This document shows positions 37,058 through 46,575 of a stretch of DNA of 64,000 nt, piece by piece. Origin of the DNA: Pelomonas lactea (GTDB lineage Bacteria; Pseudomonadota; Gammaproteobacteria; Burkholderiales; Burkholderiaceae_C); assembly GCF_043555885.1 (NCBI RefSeq), contig NZ_JBIGHX010000002.1, positions 496,001 through 560,000 of the forward strand, read 5' to 3'. The translations under genes and the position numbers were made by a program. Position 1 is the stretch's first letter; every line of letters starts with the position of its first letter. The notes below the pieces were generated by a model. The model worked only from the letters and a program-made list of their open reading frames with translations. It was not told the DNA's origin and did no database searches.

Positions 37058-39364
37058 TCAGACCTTGCTGATGCTCAGCGTGCCGAAGGCGGCGCCGAGA
37101 GTGGCGGTTTGGGCGAGGCCGGCCGGCACGCGGGCCAGGCCTTCCGGCAGACCGGCTTCGAGGCGGGCGGACAGTTGCGCGGCACCGCCGTCCTGCACGA
37201 CGCGGACCTGGTCGCCTTCGGCCAGGCCGAGTTGCTGCCACAGGCCGGCCGGCAGGCCGACGATGGCGGCTTCACGGCCGTCGGTCGTCAGCTGCAGCGA
37301 GGTCGAGTTGCGCACCAGCGCGTCGGTCGCGTAGATCGGCAGGTTGGCGAAGCGCTCGATGCCCTCGGCCTTGGCGACGGTCTGCACCGAGGCCGACGTG
37401 GCGTTGGACAAGCGGCCGTTGAACTCGCCACCAAGCGCCTGCTCGCGGACCTGCTCGGAGCTGTCCTGGTTGAAGCCTTGCAGGCTCAGCAGGTTGCCCA
37501 GCACGCGCAGCACCTTCCAGGCCGGACGCGTCTCGGCCAGCGGCTTGACGACGCCGACGAAGCTCTGCAGGCGACCCTCGGCGTTGACGAAGCTGCCAGA
37601 CGTCTCAGTGAACGGCGCGATGGGCAGCAGCACATCGGCGTATTCCAGCCCGGTCTTGAACGGGCTCAGCACGACGACCATCTCGGCAGCCTCCAGCGCC
37701 TTGGCGGCGGCGGCGGCGTTGGCGGAGTCGAGCACCGGGTCGGTGTTCAGCAGCAGCGCGGCCTTCAGGGCGGTGCCCGTCAGCATCTGGCCGGCATTCA
37801 GGCCGCCGGCTTGCGGCTGCGCCTTCACGAGCTGCGCGCCGACGGTGTTGGCCGCAGCGGTCAGGTAGCCGACGCTGGCGCCGGTCTTCTCGGCAATCCA
37901 CTGCGCGAGCGCCAGCAGGCTGGCGGCCTGCGGATGCTCGGCGGCGGCATTGCCCAGCAGCACGGCCTTGGCACTGCCGGACAGCAGGCTGCCGGCGACG
38001 GCCTTGGCCTCATCGGTTGCCGTACCGGCCAGCGGAGCGCCTTCGCCGATGGCGGCGGCCACATCGGCCAGGGCCTGCACCCAACCCGACGGGGCGACGC
38101 TGGTAGACGCGGCCAGCGGCATCAGCCAGTCGTCGCTGCTCACGCCGATGCGCGAGATCGCGGCGCCACGGCGCGCGGCGTGGCGCAGACGGGCGGCAAA
38201 CAGCGGGTGGTCTTTGCGCAGGTTGGAACCGACCACCAGCGCGCGGTCCAGCTCGGACAGCTTGGCGATGGGCAGGCCCAGCCAGCGGGCCTGGCCGGCC
38301 GGCGCGGCATTGCCGAAGTCGCTGTGGCGCAGGCGGTGGTCGATGTTGTCGCTGCCCAGGCCGCGCACGATCTCGCCCAGCAGGTGCAGTTCTTCCACGG
38401 TGCTGTGGGCAGAGCCCAGCGCGCCGATGGCCTTGGCGCCGTGGTCGGCCTTGATGACCTTCAGGCCATTGGCGACGTACTCCAGCGCCGTCGTCCAGTC
38501 GACCTGCTTCCAGGCGCCGCCCTGCTTGATCATGGGCGCGCTCAGGCGCGCATCGCTGTTCAGCGCTTCATAGCTGAAGCGGTCGCGGTCGGCGATCCAG
38601 CATTCGTTGACGTCCTCGTTCTCCAGCGGGACGACGCGCAGCACCTGATGGTTCTTGACCTGGACGACCAGGTTGGCACCCGTCGAGTCGTGCGGGCTGA
38701 CGCTCTTGCGGCGCGACAGCTCCCAGGTACGGGCGCTGTAGCGGAAAGGCTTGCTGGTGAGTGCGCCGACCGGGCAGATGTCGATCATGTTGCCCGACAG
38801 CTCGGAGTCCACCGTGCGGCCGACAAAGGTCTGGATCTCGCTGTGCTCGCCGCGGTGGGCCATGCCCAGCTCCATCTGGCCGGCGATCTCCTGGCCGAAG
38901 CGCACGCAGCGGGTGCAGTGGATGCAGCGGCTCATCTCCTCCATCGAGATCAGCGGGCCCACGTTCTTGTGGAAGACGACGCGCTTCTCTTCGGAGTAAC
39001 GGCTCTTGCTGCTGCCGTAGCCCACGGCCAAGTCCTGCAGCTGGCACTCGCCGCCCTGGTCGCAGATGGGGCAGTCCAGCGGGTGGTTGATCAGCAGGAA
39101 TTCCATGACGCCCTGCTGGGCCTTGATCGCCTTGTCGCTCTTGGTGCGGACGATCATGCCCTGCGTGACCGGGGTCGCGCAGGCGGGCATGGGCTTGGGC
39201 GCCTTCTCCACGTCCACCAGGCACATGCGGCAGTTGGCCGCGATGCTCAGTTTCTTGTGATAGCAGAAGTGCGGGATGTAGGTGCCGGCCTTCTCGGCAG
39301 CATGCATGACCATGCTGCCTTCCTGGACCGAGACCTTCTGACCGTCGAGTTCGATTTCAACCAT
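37058..39364 (-). CDS. nuoG: NADH-quinone oxidoreductase subunit G
   Basis: A 768-residue Fe-S subunit. The N-terminal 2Fe-2S cysteines are Cys34, Cys45, Cys48 and Cys62 (HFCYHKK, ANCRMCLVD, ACATPV). The His/Cys ligands of N5 are in HPLDCPICDQGGECQLQD. The N4 cysteines are in CIHCTRCVRFGQE with the later CPVGALTSKPF. A molybdopterin-oxidoreductase-like domain follows from about residue 215, with no bound cofactor expected. The Ala-rich C-terminal half is less conserved, as is usual. Confidence 0.97.
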   Translation of the reverse strand: MVEIELDGQKVSVQEGSMVMHAAEKAGTYIPHFCYHKKLSIAANCRMCLVDVEKAPKPMPACATPVTQGMIVRTKSDKAIKAQQGVMEFLLINHPLDCPICDQGGECQLQDLAVGYGSSKSRYSEEKRVVFHKNVGPLISMEEMSRCIHCTRCVRFGQEIAGQMELGMAHRGEHSEIQTFVGRTVDSELSGNMIDICPVGALTSKPFRYSARTWELSRRKSVSPHDSTGANLVVQVKNHQVLRVVPLENEDVNECWIADRDRFSYEALNSDARLSAPMIKQGGAWKQVDWTTALEYVANGLKVIKADHGAKAIGALGSAHSTVEELHLLGEIVRGLGSDNIDHRLRHSDFGNAAPAGQARWLGLPIAKLSELDRALVVGSNLRKDHPLFAARLRHAARRGAAISRIGVSSDDWLMPLAASTSVAPSGWVQALADVAAAIGEGAPLAGTATDEAKAVAGSLLSGSAKAVLLGNAAAEHPQAASLLALAQWIAEKTGASVGYLTAAANTVGAQLVKAQPQAGGLNAGQMLTGTALKAALLLNTDPVLDSANAAAAAKALEAAEMVVVLSPFKTGLEYADVLLPIAPFTETSGSFVNAEGRLQSFVGVVKPLAETRPAWKVLRVLGNLLSLQGFNQDSSEQVREQALGGEFNGRLSNATSASVQTVAKAEGIERFANLPIYATDALVRNSTSLQLTTDGREAAIVGLPAGLWQQLGLAEGDQVRVVQDGGAAQLSARLEAGLPEGLARVPAGLAQTATLGAAFGTLSISKV

Positions 39365-39385
39365 GATGGTGTTTCCCTAGGCAGC

Positions 39386-40726
39386 TCAGGTCGGAGCCAC
39401 CAGGGGCTTCTTGTGTTCAATCAGGTGCACGAACTCGTGCTTGAAGTGCTTGATCATGGCGCGCACGGGCATCGCGGCAGCGTCGCCCAGCGCGCAGATC
39501 GTGCGGCCCTGGATGTTGTCGGCGACCGAGTTCAGCAGGTCGATGTCCTCTGCCCTGCCCTCGCCGTGGTAGATGCGTTCCAGCACGCGGTGCATCCAGC
39601 CCGTGCCTTCGCGGCAAGGCGTGCACTGGCCACAGGACTCGTGGGCGTAGAAGTAGGACAGGCGCAGCAGGCTCTGCACCATGCAGCGCGAGTCGTCGAT
39701 GACGATGACGGCGCCCGAGCCCAGCATGGAACCGGCCTTGGCGATGGAGTCATAGTCCATCGTGCACTGCATCATCACGTCTGCGGGCAGCACCGGTGCG
39801 GACGAACCGCCGGGAATCACTGCCTTGAGCTTGCGCCCCTTGCGCACGCCGCCCGCCATCTCCAGCAGCACCGAGAACGGCGTGCCCAGCGGGATCTCGT
39901 AGTTGCCAGGCTTCTCGACGTCGCCCGACACCGAGAACAGCTTGGTACCGCCGTTGTTGGGCTTGCCGATCTCGAGGTAGGCCTGGCCGCCGTTACGGAT
40001 GATCCAGGGCACCGCGGCAAACGTCTCGGTGTTGTTGATCGTCGTGGGCTTGCCGTACAGGCCGAAGCTGGCCGGGAATGGCGGCTTGAAGCGCGGCTGG
40101 CCCTTCTTGCCTTCCAGCGATTCCAGCAGTGCCGTTTCCTCGCCGCAGATGTAGGCGCCGAAGCCGTGGTGGGCGTGCAGCTGGAAGCTGTAGCTGCTGC
40201 CCATGATGTTGTTGCCGAGGTAGCCTGCAGCGCGCGCTTCGTCCAGGGCCGCCTCGAAGCGCTCGTAGACCTCGAAGATCTCGCCGTGGATGTAGTTGTA
40301 GCCGACCGAGATGCCCATCGCGTAGGCGGCGATGGCCATGCCCTCGATGACCTGATGCGGATTGAACATCAGGATGTCGCGGTCCTTGCAGGTCCCCGGC
40401 TCGCCTTCGTCGCTGTTGCAGACGAGGTACTTCTGGCCCGGGAACTGACGGGGCATGAAGCTCCACTTCAGGCCCGTCGGAAAGCCGGCACCACCGCGGC
40501 CGCGCAGCGCCGAGGTCTTGACCTCAGCGATGACCTGGTCGGGCGTCAGGCCTTCGCCGCCGTCCTTGCCCAGGATCTTGCGCAGGGCTGCGTAGCCGCC
40601 ACGGGCTTCGTAATCCTTGATCGACCAGTTCCTGCCGTTCAGGTCCGCATAGATCTGCGGGCTGATGTGGCGGCCGTGGAAACAGGTCTCGTTGCCGGTG
40701 GATTGGAATTTGGTGAGGTCCAGCAT
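39386..40726 (-). CDS. nuoF: NADH-quinone oxidoreductase subunit F
   Basis: A 446-residue NADH-binding subunit with FMN and cluster N3. GRGGAGFPTGLKWSFMP and the YLVCNSDEGEPGTCKDRD block bind FMN and NADH, while ESCGQCTPCREGTGWMHRVL with the downstream CALGDAA cysteine holds N3. Two ATGs compete: 40726 has GAGGA five bases upstream, while 40732 sits on top of that purine stretch, so the shorter form is preferred. nuoE ends 8 bp before. Confidence 0.96.
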   Translation of the reverse strand: MLDLTKFQSTGNETCFHGRHISPQIYADLNGRNWSIKDYEARGGYAALRKILGKDGGEGLTPDQVIAEVKTSALRGRGGAGFPTGLKWSFMPRQFPGQKYLVCNSDEGEPGTCKDRDILMFNPHQVIEGMAIAAYAMGISVGYNYIHGEIFEVYERFEAALDEARAAGYLGNNIMGSSYSFQLHAHHGFGAYICGEETALLESLEGKKGQPRFKPPFPASFGLYGKPTTINNTETFAAVPWIIRNGGQAYLEIGKPNNGGTKLFSVSGDVEKPGNYEIPLGTPFSVLLEMAGGVRKGRKLKAVIPGGSSAPVLPADVMMQCTMDYDSIAKAGSMLGSGAVIVIDDSRCMVQSLLRLSYFYAHESCGQCTPCREGTGWMHRVLERIYHGEGRAEDIDLLNSVADNIQGRTICALGDAAAMPVRAMIKHFKHEFVHLIEHKKPLVAPT

Positions 40727-40734
40727 CGTCATCC

Positions 40735-41247
40735 TCAGGCCTTGGCGGCTTCGGCACGCAGCACGTCGACCAGCTCGTCGAGGCGGTCGTGGGTCATGAA
40801 GCTGCACATCTGACGGTCATTGACCAGCATCACCGGCGAGTCGGCGCAGGCGCCCAGGCACTCGCTCTTCTGCACGGTGAACAGGCCGTCGGCCGTCGTG
40901 CCGCCCTGCTCGATGCCGAGCTTGCTGCACAGGTGGTCCAGCGCCTTCTGGCCGTCACGCAGCTGGCAGGGCAGGTTCGCGCAGACGTTCAGCTTGAACT
41001 TGCCAACCGGCTTCTGGTTGTACATGTTGTAGAAGGTTGTCACCTCGTACACGGCGATGGGCGCCATGCCGAGGTGAGCGGCGATCGCATCTTCCGCGGC
41101 ACGGGAGACATAGCCCTCTTCCTGCTGCACGATGGCCAGGCAGGCCATGACGGCCGATTGGCGCAGTTCGTAGGGGTACTTGGCGACCTCGCGGTCGAAG
41201 CGGGCGCGGGTCGCGTCGCTCAGGGTGTAGGCGTTGCTGCTCGTCAT
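40735..41247 (-). CDS. nuoE: NADH-quinone oxidoreductase subunit E
   Basis: A 170-residue thioredoxin-like 2Fe-2S subunit holding cluster N1a. The four ligands are in VCANLPCQLRDGQKALDHLC-like and ECLGACADSPVML blocks (C-x4-C and C-x3-C). The start MTSSNAYTLSDATRARFDRE is the usual N-terminus; earlier in-frame codons lie in nuoD. It is 13 bp after nuoD and 8 bp before nuoF. Confidence 0.96.
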   Translation of the reverse strand: MTSSNAYTLSDATRARFDREVAKYPYELRQSAVMACLAIVQQEEGYVSRAAEDAIAAHLGMAPIAVYEVTTFYNMYNQKPVGKFKLNVCANLPCQLRDGQKALDHLCSKLGIEQGGTTADGLFTVQKSECLGACADSPVMLVNDRQMCSFMTHDRLDELVDVLRAEAAKA

Positions 41248-41260
41248 CGTCTGCTGCGCT

Positions 41261-42517
41261 TCAACGGTCGATTTCGCCGAACACGATGTCCATCGTGCCG
41301 ATGATGGCCACGGCGTCGGCAATCATGTGGCCCTTGCCCATCTCGTCCAGGGCCGCGAGGTGGGCGAAGCCCGGCGCGCGGATCTTCAGGCGGTAGGGCT
41401 TGTTGGCACCGTCGCTGACCATGTAGATGCCAAACTCGCCCTTGGGGTGTTCGACGGCGGCGTAGGCCTCGCCTTCGGGCACATGGAAGCCTTCCGTGAA
41501 GAGCTTGAAGTGGTGGATCAGCTCTTCCATGTTGGACTTCATGTCCACGCGGGCCGGCGGCGCCACCTTGTGGTTGTCGGTGATGACCGGCAGACCCGGG
41601 TTTGCCTTCAGCCATTGCACGCACTGCTGCACGATGCGGTTGGACTGGCGCATCTCCTCGACACGCACGACGTAGCGGTCGTAGGTGTCGCCGTTCGTGC
41701 CGACCGGGATGTCGAAGTCCATCTTGTCGTAGACGTCATACGGCTGCTTCTTGCGCAGGTCCCAGGCTATGCCCGAACCGCGCAGCATCGCGCCGGTGAA
41801 GCCCATGTTCAGCGCGCGCTCTGGAGACACGACGCCGATGCCCACCGTCCGCTGCTTCCAGATCCGGTTGTCGGTCAGCAGCGTTTCGTAGTCGTCGATG
41901 TTCTTCGGCAGGCGGCGGCTGAAGTCCTCGATGAAATCCAGCAGCGAGCCCGAACGGTTCTCATTCAGCTGCGCGATGGCCTTGGCATTGCGGATCTTGC
42001 TGACCTGGTACTGCGGCATGCTGTCCGGCAGGTCGCGGTAGACGCCGCCCGGACGGAAGTAGGCCGCGTGCATCCGCGCACCCGACACCGCCTCGTACAT
42101 GTCGAAGATGTCCTCACGCTCGCGGAAGCAGTAGATGAGGATGTTCATCGCACCGCAGTCCAGCCCGTGGCAGCCCAGCCACAGCAGGTGATTCAGGATG
42201 CGGGTCAGCTCCGCGAACATCACGCGGATGTATTGCGCGCGGATGGGCACATCGATGCCCAGCATCTTCTCGATGGCCAGGCAGTAGGCGTGCTCGTTCG
42301 CCATCATCGACACGTAGTCGAGACGGTCCATGTAGGGCAGCGACTGGATGAAGGTCTTCTGCTCGGCGAGCTTCTCGGTCGCGCGGTGCAGCAGGCCGAT
42401 GTGCGGGTCGGCGCGCTGAATGACTTCACCGTCCAGCTCAAGCACCAGGCGCAGCACGCCGTGGGCGGCCGGGTGCTGGGGACCGAAGTTCAGCGTGTAG
42501 TTCTTGATTTCGGCCAT
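41261..42517 (-). CDS. nuoD: NADH-quinone oxidoreductase subunit D
   Basis: A 418-residue subunit related to the large subunit of NiFe hydrogenases that lines the quinone site. The N-terminal NFGPQHPAAHGVLRLVLELD carries the quinone-binding histidine, and YDVYDKMDFDIPVGTNGDTY and the C-terminal DIVFGEIDR are canonical. C and D are separate genes here, as in most Betaproteobacteria. It begins 3 bp after nuoC. Confidence 0.98.
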   Translation of the reverse strand: MAEIKNYTLNFGPQHPAAHGVLRLVLELDGEVIQRADPHIGLLHRATEKLAEQKTFIQSLPYMDRLDYVSMMANEHAYCLAIEKMLGIDVPIRAQYIRVMFAELTRILNHLLWLGCHGLDCGAMNILIYCFREREDIFDMYEAVSGARMHAAYFRPGGVYRDLPDSMPQYQVSKIRNAKAIAQLNENRSGSLLDFIEDFSRRLPKNIDDYETLLTDNRIWKQRTVGIGVVSPERALNMGFTGAMLRGSGIAWDLRKKQPYDVYDKMDFDIPVGTNGDTYDRYVVRVEEMRQSNRIVQQCVQWLKANPGLPVITDNHKVAPPARVDMKSNMEELIHHFKLFTEGFHVPEGEAYAAVEHPKGEFGIYMVSDGANKPYRLKIRAPGFAHLAALDEMGKGHMIADAVAIIGTMDIVFGEIDR

Positions 42518-42520
42518 GGC

Positions 42521-43117
42521 TTACAGACCACCGTACTTGTCTTCGCGAATGATGCGCGGCGTGATCTCACGCGGCTCGATCGTCACCGGCTGGTAGATCA
42601 CGCGCTTCTGTTCGGCGTCGTAGCGCATCTCGACGTGTCCCGACACCGGGAAGTCCTTGCGCATCGGATGGCCGATGAAACCGTAGTCCGTCAGGATGCG
42701 GCGCAGGTCATCGTGGCCGTCGAAGATGACGCCGTACATGTCGAACGCCTCGCGCTCGAACCAGTTGGCCGAGTTCCACACCGGGGTGACCGAGGCCACG
42801 CAGGGGAAGTCATCGTCCGTAGCAAAGACCTTGAGGCGCAGCCGGAAGTTGTGCGTGACAGAAAGCAGGTGGCTGACGACCGCGAAGCGCGGGCCTTCGT
42901 AGCCGCCGTTGCCATACTCGCTGTAGTCGACGCCGCAGAGGTCGATCAGCTGCTCGAGCTTCAGCTCGGGATGGTCGCGCAGCGTCGTGGCCACGGCAAA
43001 GTAGTCGCCGGCACGGACGGTCAGCGTCAGTTCGCCCAGCGCATTTTTGAGGTCGACGACGCGCTCGCCGAGGATGGCGCCAATCTGCTGGGCCAGGGTT
43101 TCGAGGTTCAGGCTCAT
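42521..43117 (-). CDS. nuoC: NADH-quinone oxidoreductase subunit C
   Basis: A 198-residue 30-kDa-type subunit. WNSANWFEREAFDMYGVIFD and RRILTDYGFIGHPMRKDFP are the family signature. The start MSLNLETLAQQIGAILGERV is typical. It supports the docking of NuoB and NuoD and holds no cofactor. nuoB ends 10 bp before. Confidence 0.97.
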   Translation of the reverse strand: MSLNLETLAQQIGAILGERVVDLKNALGELTLTVRAGDYFAVATTLRDHPELKLEQLIDLCGVDYSEYGNGGYEGPRFAVVSHLLSVTHNFRLRLKVFATDDDFPCVASVTPVWNSANWFEREAFDMYGVIFDGHDDLRRILTDYGFIGHPMRKDFPVSGHVEMRYDAEQKRVIYQPVTIEPREITPRIIREDKYGGL

Positions 43118-43127
43118 ACCTTGGTGC

Positions 43128-43604
43128 TCAGCGGGCGATGGTGTTTTCGCGGCGGATCTTGGCCTGCAGCTGCAGGATGCCGTACAGCAGCGCCTCGGCC
43201 GTCGGCGGGCAGCCCGGCACGTAGACGTCGACCGGCACGATGCGGTCACAGCCGCGCACGACCGAGTAGCTGTAGTGGTAGTAGCCGCCGCCGTTGGCGC
43301 AGCTACCCATCGACAGCACCCAGCGCGGCTCGGCCATCTGGTCGTAGACCTTGCGCAGCGCCGGCGCCATCTTGTTGCACAGCGTGCCGGCCACGATCAT
43401 CAGGTCGGACTGACGCGGGCTAGGACGGAACAGCATGCCGAAACGGTCGATGTCGTAGCGCGCGGCCCCCGCGTGCATCATCTCGACGGCGCAGCAGGCC
43501 AGGCCGAACGTCATCGGCCACAGCGAGCCGGTCTTGGACCAGTTGATGAGCTTGTCGACCGACGTGGTGACAAAGCCCTCTTTCAGGACGCCTTCAATAC
43601 CCAT
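43128..43604 (-). CDS. nuoB: NADH-quinone oxidoreductase subunit B
   Basis: A 158-residue subunit carrying cluster N2, which donates electrons to quinone. The cysteine ligands are in GLACCAVEMMHAG (tandem cysteines), SMGSCANGGGYYHYS and VDVYVPGCPPTAEALLYG. The N-terminus MGIEGVLKEGFVTTSVDKLI is typical of Betaproteobacteria. It lies 30 bp after nuoA. Confidence 0.98.
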   Translation of the reverse strand: MGIEGVLKEGFVTTSVDKLINWSKTGSLWPMTFGLACCAVEMMHAGAARYDIDRFGMLFRPSPRQSDLMIVAGTLCNKMAPALRKVYDQMAEPRWVLSMGSCANGGGYYHYSYSVVRGCDRIVPVDVYVPGCPPTAEALLYGILQLQAKIRRENTIAR

Positions 43605-43634
43605 ATCGAATTCCCAGCGTGGTTGGCGTGGCGT

Positions 43635-43994
43635 TTATTCCCAGTCCAGGGCGCCTTTTTTCCACTCGTAGGCGAAGCCGACGACCAGAATGCCGAGGAA
43701 GATCATCATCGCCCAGAAGCCGGTGGCACCGATTTCCTTGAGCGCCACGGCCCAGGGGAACAGGAAGGCAATTTCCAGGTCGAAAAGAATGAACAGGATG
43801 GCGACGAGGTAGTAGCGCACGTCGAATTTCATGCGCGCGTCTTCAAAGGCCTCGAAGCCGCATTCGTAGGGGGAATTCTTGGCCTCGTCCGGCCGATTGG
43901 GCCCCAGCAGGGCGCCGAGCACCTGGGGCGCGATCCCGACCACTGCGCCGACCAAGATGAAGAGGATGACGGGCAGATATTGTTCGAGATTCAT
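43635..43994 (-). CDS. nuoA: NADH-quinone oxidoreductase subunit A
   Basis: A 119-residue three-helix membrane subunit. KNSPYECGFEAFEDARMKFD holds the conserved cysteine loop near the quinone site, and LVAILFILFDLEIAFLFPWA the conserved acidic helix. It is the first gene of the fourteen-gene operon (nuoA to nuoN, 43994 down to 29402); the operon promoter should lie in the 185 bp between it and tRNA-Leu. Confidence 0.97.
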   Translation of the reverse strand: MNLEQYLPVILFILVGAVVGIAPQVLGALLGPNRPDEAKNSPYECGFEAFEDARMKFDVRYYLVAILFILFDLEIAFLFPWAVALKEIGATGFWAMMIFLGILVVGFAYEWKKGALDWE

Positions 43995-44179
43995 CGTTGA
44001 GTTCCCGGGCCGGTAAAACTTCTGTGAACGTGACCGCTACACAAGCCGACCACAAAAGCAAACAGGCGCGCCACCAGCGAGATCGAAGGATGTCGCTCGC
44101 GGATCGCGCCCGCCTGGAACCTTGCCACAACCAACCCGATTGACTCGGGCGACCGCAGCGACAGGCCGCTTCATTGTTC

Positions 44180-44264
44180 TGGTGCCGTCGGCGAGACTCG
44201 AACTCGCACAGCTTTCGCCACTACCCCCTCAAGATAGCGTGTCTACCAATTTCACCACGACGGC
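44180..44264 (-). tRNA. tRNA-Leu (anticodon GAG), CCA encoded
   Basis: An 85-nt cloverleaf on the minus strand. The acceptor stem GCCGTCG pairs with CGACGGC, followed by ACCA encoded in the DNA (44180-44183). The anticodon arm is CTATC-TTGAGGG-GGTAG with GAG in the centre. A long variable arm (GTGGCGAAAGCTGT region) and the T-loop GTTCGAGTC confirm a class II tRNA-Leu. It lies between secG and nuoA on the same strand, the usual Burkholderiales order. Confidence 0.96.
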
Positions 44265-44375
44265 AGGTACTCAGATATTGCCTGGCAACTGGGGAGGGTT
44301 TGCTTGCCAGACAGCCTCGCATTCTATACCGAAAACAAGGGACTTCCCGGTAAGGAAGCGAGGTTTTTAGTCGGA

Positions 44376-44765
44376 TTAGTTCGACGCAGCCGAAGCAGCC
44401 GCAGGTGCCGTCACCGCAGGCGCCACAACGGCGCCCGGGATGGCAGCGGCGCCGGACGCAGCGGGCGCTGGCGCAACAACCGGAGCGCGGTCCAGCGCGG
44501 TGTCTGCACCCGTCGACGCCGACGGGTTGCCGTTGGCCAGAAAAGCCAGGCCCAGCGTGCAGCCGAAGAACAGCGTGGCCGCAACGGCCGTGCTGCGCGA
44601 CAGGAAGTTCGCACTGCCCGTGGCACCGAACAGACTGCCCGACGCGCCGCTGCCGAACGAGGCCCCCATGTCCGCGCCCTTGCCGTGCTGCACCAGCACC
44701 AGACCAATGATCGCCAGAGCCGAGAGCAACTGAACGATCAGCACCAGATTCGCAAAGAAATGCAT
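44376..44765 (-). CDS. secG: Preprotein translocase subunit SecG
   Basis: A 129-residue SecG, which assists SecYE in protein export. Two membrane segments surround the conserved LVLVQHGKGADMGASFGSGA block, followed by SLFGATGSANFLSRSTAV. The Ala/Pro-rich C-terminal tail is longer than the E. coli protein. ATG at 44765 has GGAG eight bases upstream; an in-frame GTG at 44774 would add three residues. It follows tpiA by 60 bp on the same strand. Confidence 0.95.
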   Translation of the reverse strand: MHFFANLVLIVQLLSALAIIGLVLVQHGKGADMGASFGSGASGSLFGATGSANFLSRSTAVAATLFFGCTLGLAFLANGNPSASTGADTALDRAPVVAPAPAASGAAAIPGAVVAPAVTAPAAASAASN

Positions 44766-44825
44766 TCCAAACACTCCATCAAAACACGTTTGGCGCCCTG
44801 CCCTTGGCTTGAGCGCCGGGGAAAC

Positions 44826-45569
44826 TCAGTGAGCAGCGGCCCGGCAGATCGCTGCGAAGTCGGCCACCTTCAGCGACGCGCCGCCGATGAGGCCGCCGTC
44901 GATGTCGGGCTGCGCGAACAGCTCGGCCGCGTTGTCGGCCTTGACGCTGCCGCCGTACAGAATGCGCATCGCGCCCGACTTGTCGGTGGCCGCATGCAAT
45001 TGCGCACGCAGCACCGCGTGCACGGCCTGCGCTTCGGCCGGCGTGGCGGTCAGGCCCGTGCCGATGGCCCAGACAGGCTCATAGGCCACGACCATCTCGC
45101 CGGTGCAATGACCCAGCGTGTGGATGACGGCGGCAAGTTGCCGCTTGACGACCGCTTCCGTCTGGCCGGCCTCGCGCTCGGCGCGCGTTTCGCCAACGCA
45201 GACGATGGGCGTCACACCGTGCGCCAGCGCCGCCTTGGCCTTGTCGGCGACCAGCTGATCGCTCTCGGCATGGTAGGCGCGGCGCTCCGAGTGGCCCACG
45301 ATGACATAGCGGCAGCCAATGTCCTGCAGCATGGCCGACGACACCTCGCCGGTGTAGGCACCCTGCTCGTGCGAGGAGCAGTCCTGCGCGCCGTAGGCGA
45401 CCGCCGTGCCGGTCAGCGCCAGCGCCGTCTCGGCAATGTAGGGAAACGGCACGCAGACGGCGACGTCGGCGTTCCAGGGGCCGGCCTCCTTGAGGCCGGC
45501 GAGCAACTGCGCATTGGCAGCGCGGCTGCCATGCATCTTCCAGTTGCCCACGACGAGTTTCTTTCTCAT
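44826..45569 (-). CDS. tpiA: Triosephosphate isomerase
   Basis: A 247-residue TIM barrel that interconverts dihydroxyacetone phosphate and glyceraldehyde 3-phosphate. The catalytic residues are visible: Lys in GNWKMHG (about residue 11), His in VIVGHSERR (about 95) and Glu in VVAYEPVWAIGTG (about 164). The phosphate-binding ILYGGSVKADN block is also present. The tpiA-secG-tRNA-Leu-nuo order is a common betaproteobacterial arrangement. Confidence 0.98.
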   Translation of the reverse strand: MRKKLVVGNWKMHGSRAANAQLLAGLKEAGPWNADVAVCVPFPYIAETALALTGTAVAYGAQDCSSHEQGAYTGEVSSAMLQDIGCRYVIVGHSERRAYHAESDQLVADKAKAALAHGVTPIVCVGETRAEREAGQTEAVVKRQLAAVIHTLGHCTGEMVVAYEPVWAIGTGLTATPAEAQAVHAVLRAQLHAATDKSGAMRILYGGSVKADNAAELFAQPDIDGGLIGGASLKVADFAAICRAAAH

Positions 45570-45579
45570 CTCAGCTCCA

Positions 45580-46566
45580 TCACCAGGTCAGCACGATCTT
45601 GCCGATGTGCTGGTTGGATTCCATCAGCGCGTGCGCCTCGGCCGCGCTGGCAGCGGGCAGCTCGCGGTAAACGACCGGCTTGATCCGGCCCGCCTCGATC
45701 AGCGGCCAGACCTTGTCGCGCAGCGAGTGCGCCAGACCGGCCTTGAAGGCCGCCGAGCGCGGGCGCAGCGTCGAGCCCGTGATCGTCAGGCGCCTGCGCA
45801 GCACGAGGCCAGCGTCAAGCTCCGACTTCACACCGCCCTGCACCGCAATCAGCGCGAGGCGACCGTCGTCGGCCAGCGCCTGCACGCCCCGGGCGATGTA
45901 GTCGCCCGCCACCATGTCCAGGATCACATCGACACCGCAGCCGCCCGTGGCAGCCTTGGCTTCGGCGACGAAGTCCTGCTCGCGGTAGTTGATCGCCACA
46001 TCGGCACCCAACACCTTGCAGGCCTCCGCCTTGTCGGCACTGCCCACGGTCACCAGCACGCGAGCACCCAGTGCCTTGGCGATCTGGATGGCCGTCACGC
46101 CGATGCCGCTGGAGCCGCCGTGGATCAACAGCGTCTCGCCGGCTTGCAGGCCGGCGCGGTCGAACACATTGGCCCAGACGGTGAAGCAGGTCTCGGGCAG
46201 CGTGGCCGCCTGCGTCAGCGTCCAGCCCTTGGGCACCGGCAGGCATTGGCCGACCGGCGCAGTGCACAGCTCGGCGTAGCCGCCGCCGTTGACCAGCGCG
46301 CAGACCTTGTCGCCCAGCTTGAAGCCCTGCGCGGCCAGCGCGTCGGCATCGCCCGCGACGATCTCGCCAGCGACCTCCAGCCCCGGCAGATCGCTCGCAC
46401 CCGGCGGCGGCGGGTAAGCGCCCTTGCGCTGCAGCACGTCCGGGCGGTTGATGCCCGACGCGGCAACGCGGATCAGGCACTCACCCGGGCCCGCGACCGG
46501 ATCCGGCCGCTCGGCCAGCTCCAGCACTTCGGGCCCGCCGGGGCGGGTGATCGCGATGGCTCGCAT
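45580..46566 (-). CDS. NAD(P)H quinone oxidoreductase, PIG3/zeta-crystallin type
   Basis: A 328-residue zinc-independent medium-chain dehydrogenase/reductase. The N-terminus MRAIAITRPGGPEVLELAER and the block NRPDVLQRKGAYPPPPGASD are typical of TP53I3 (PIG3)-like proteins. The NADPH-binding loop is LLIHGGSSGIGVTAIQIAKA (about residues 142-161). It reduces quinones with NADPH by one or two electrons. It starts 9 bp downstream of pnp and ends 10 bp before tpiA, so read-through is likely. Confidence 0.93.
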   Translation of the reverse strand: MRAIAITRPGGPEVLELAERPDPVAGPGECLIRVAASGINRPDVLQRKGAYPPPPGASDLPGLEVAGEIVAGDADALAAQGFKLGDKVCALVNGGGYAELCTAPVGQCLPVPKGWTLTQAATLPETCFTVWANVFDRAGLQAGETLLIHGGSSGIGVTAIQIAKALGARVLVTVGSADKAEACKVLGADVAINYREQDFVAEAKAATGGCGVDVILDMVAGDYIARGVQALADDGRLALIAVQGGVKSELDAGLVLRRRLTITGSTLRPRSAAFKAGLAHSLRDKVWPLIEAGRIKPVVYRELPAASAAEAHALMESNQHIGKIVLTW

Positions 46567-46575
46567 GCGGGTGAT

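Noticed and set aside
37109..40813. A very long open frame on the plus strand opposite nuoG and nuoF
   Set aside because: It mirrors the third-codon GC bias of the minus-strand genes, has no recognisable domain, and is rich in low-complexity His/Arg/Ala/Gly sequence; nuoG and nuoF are certain.
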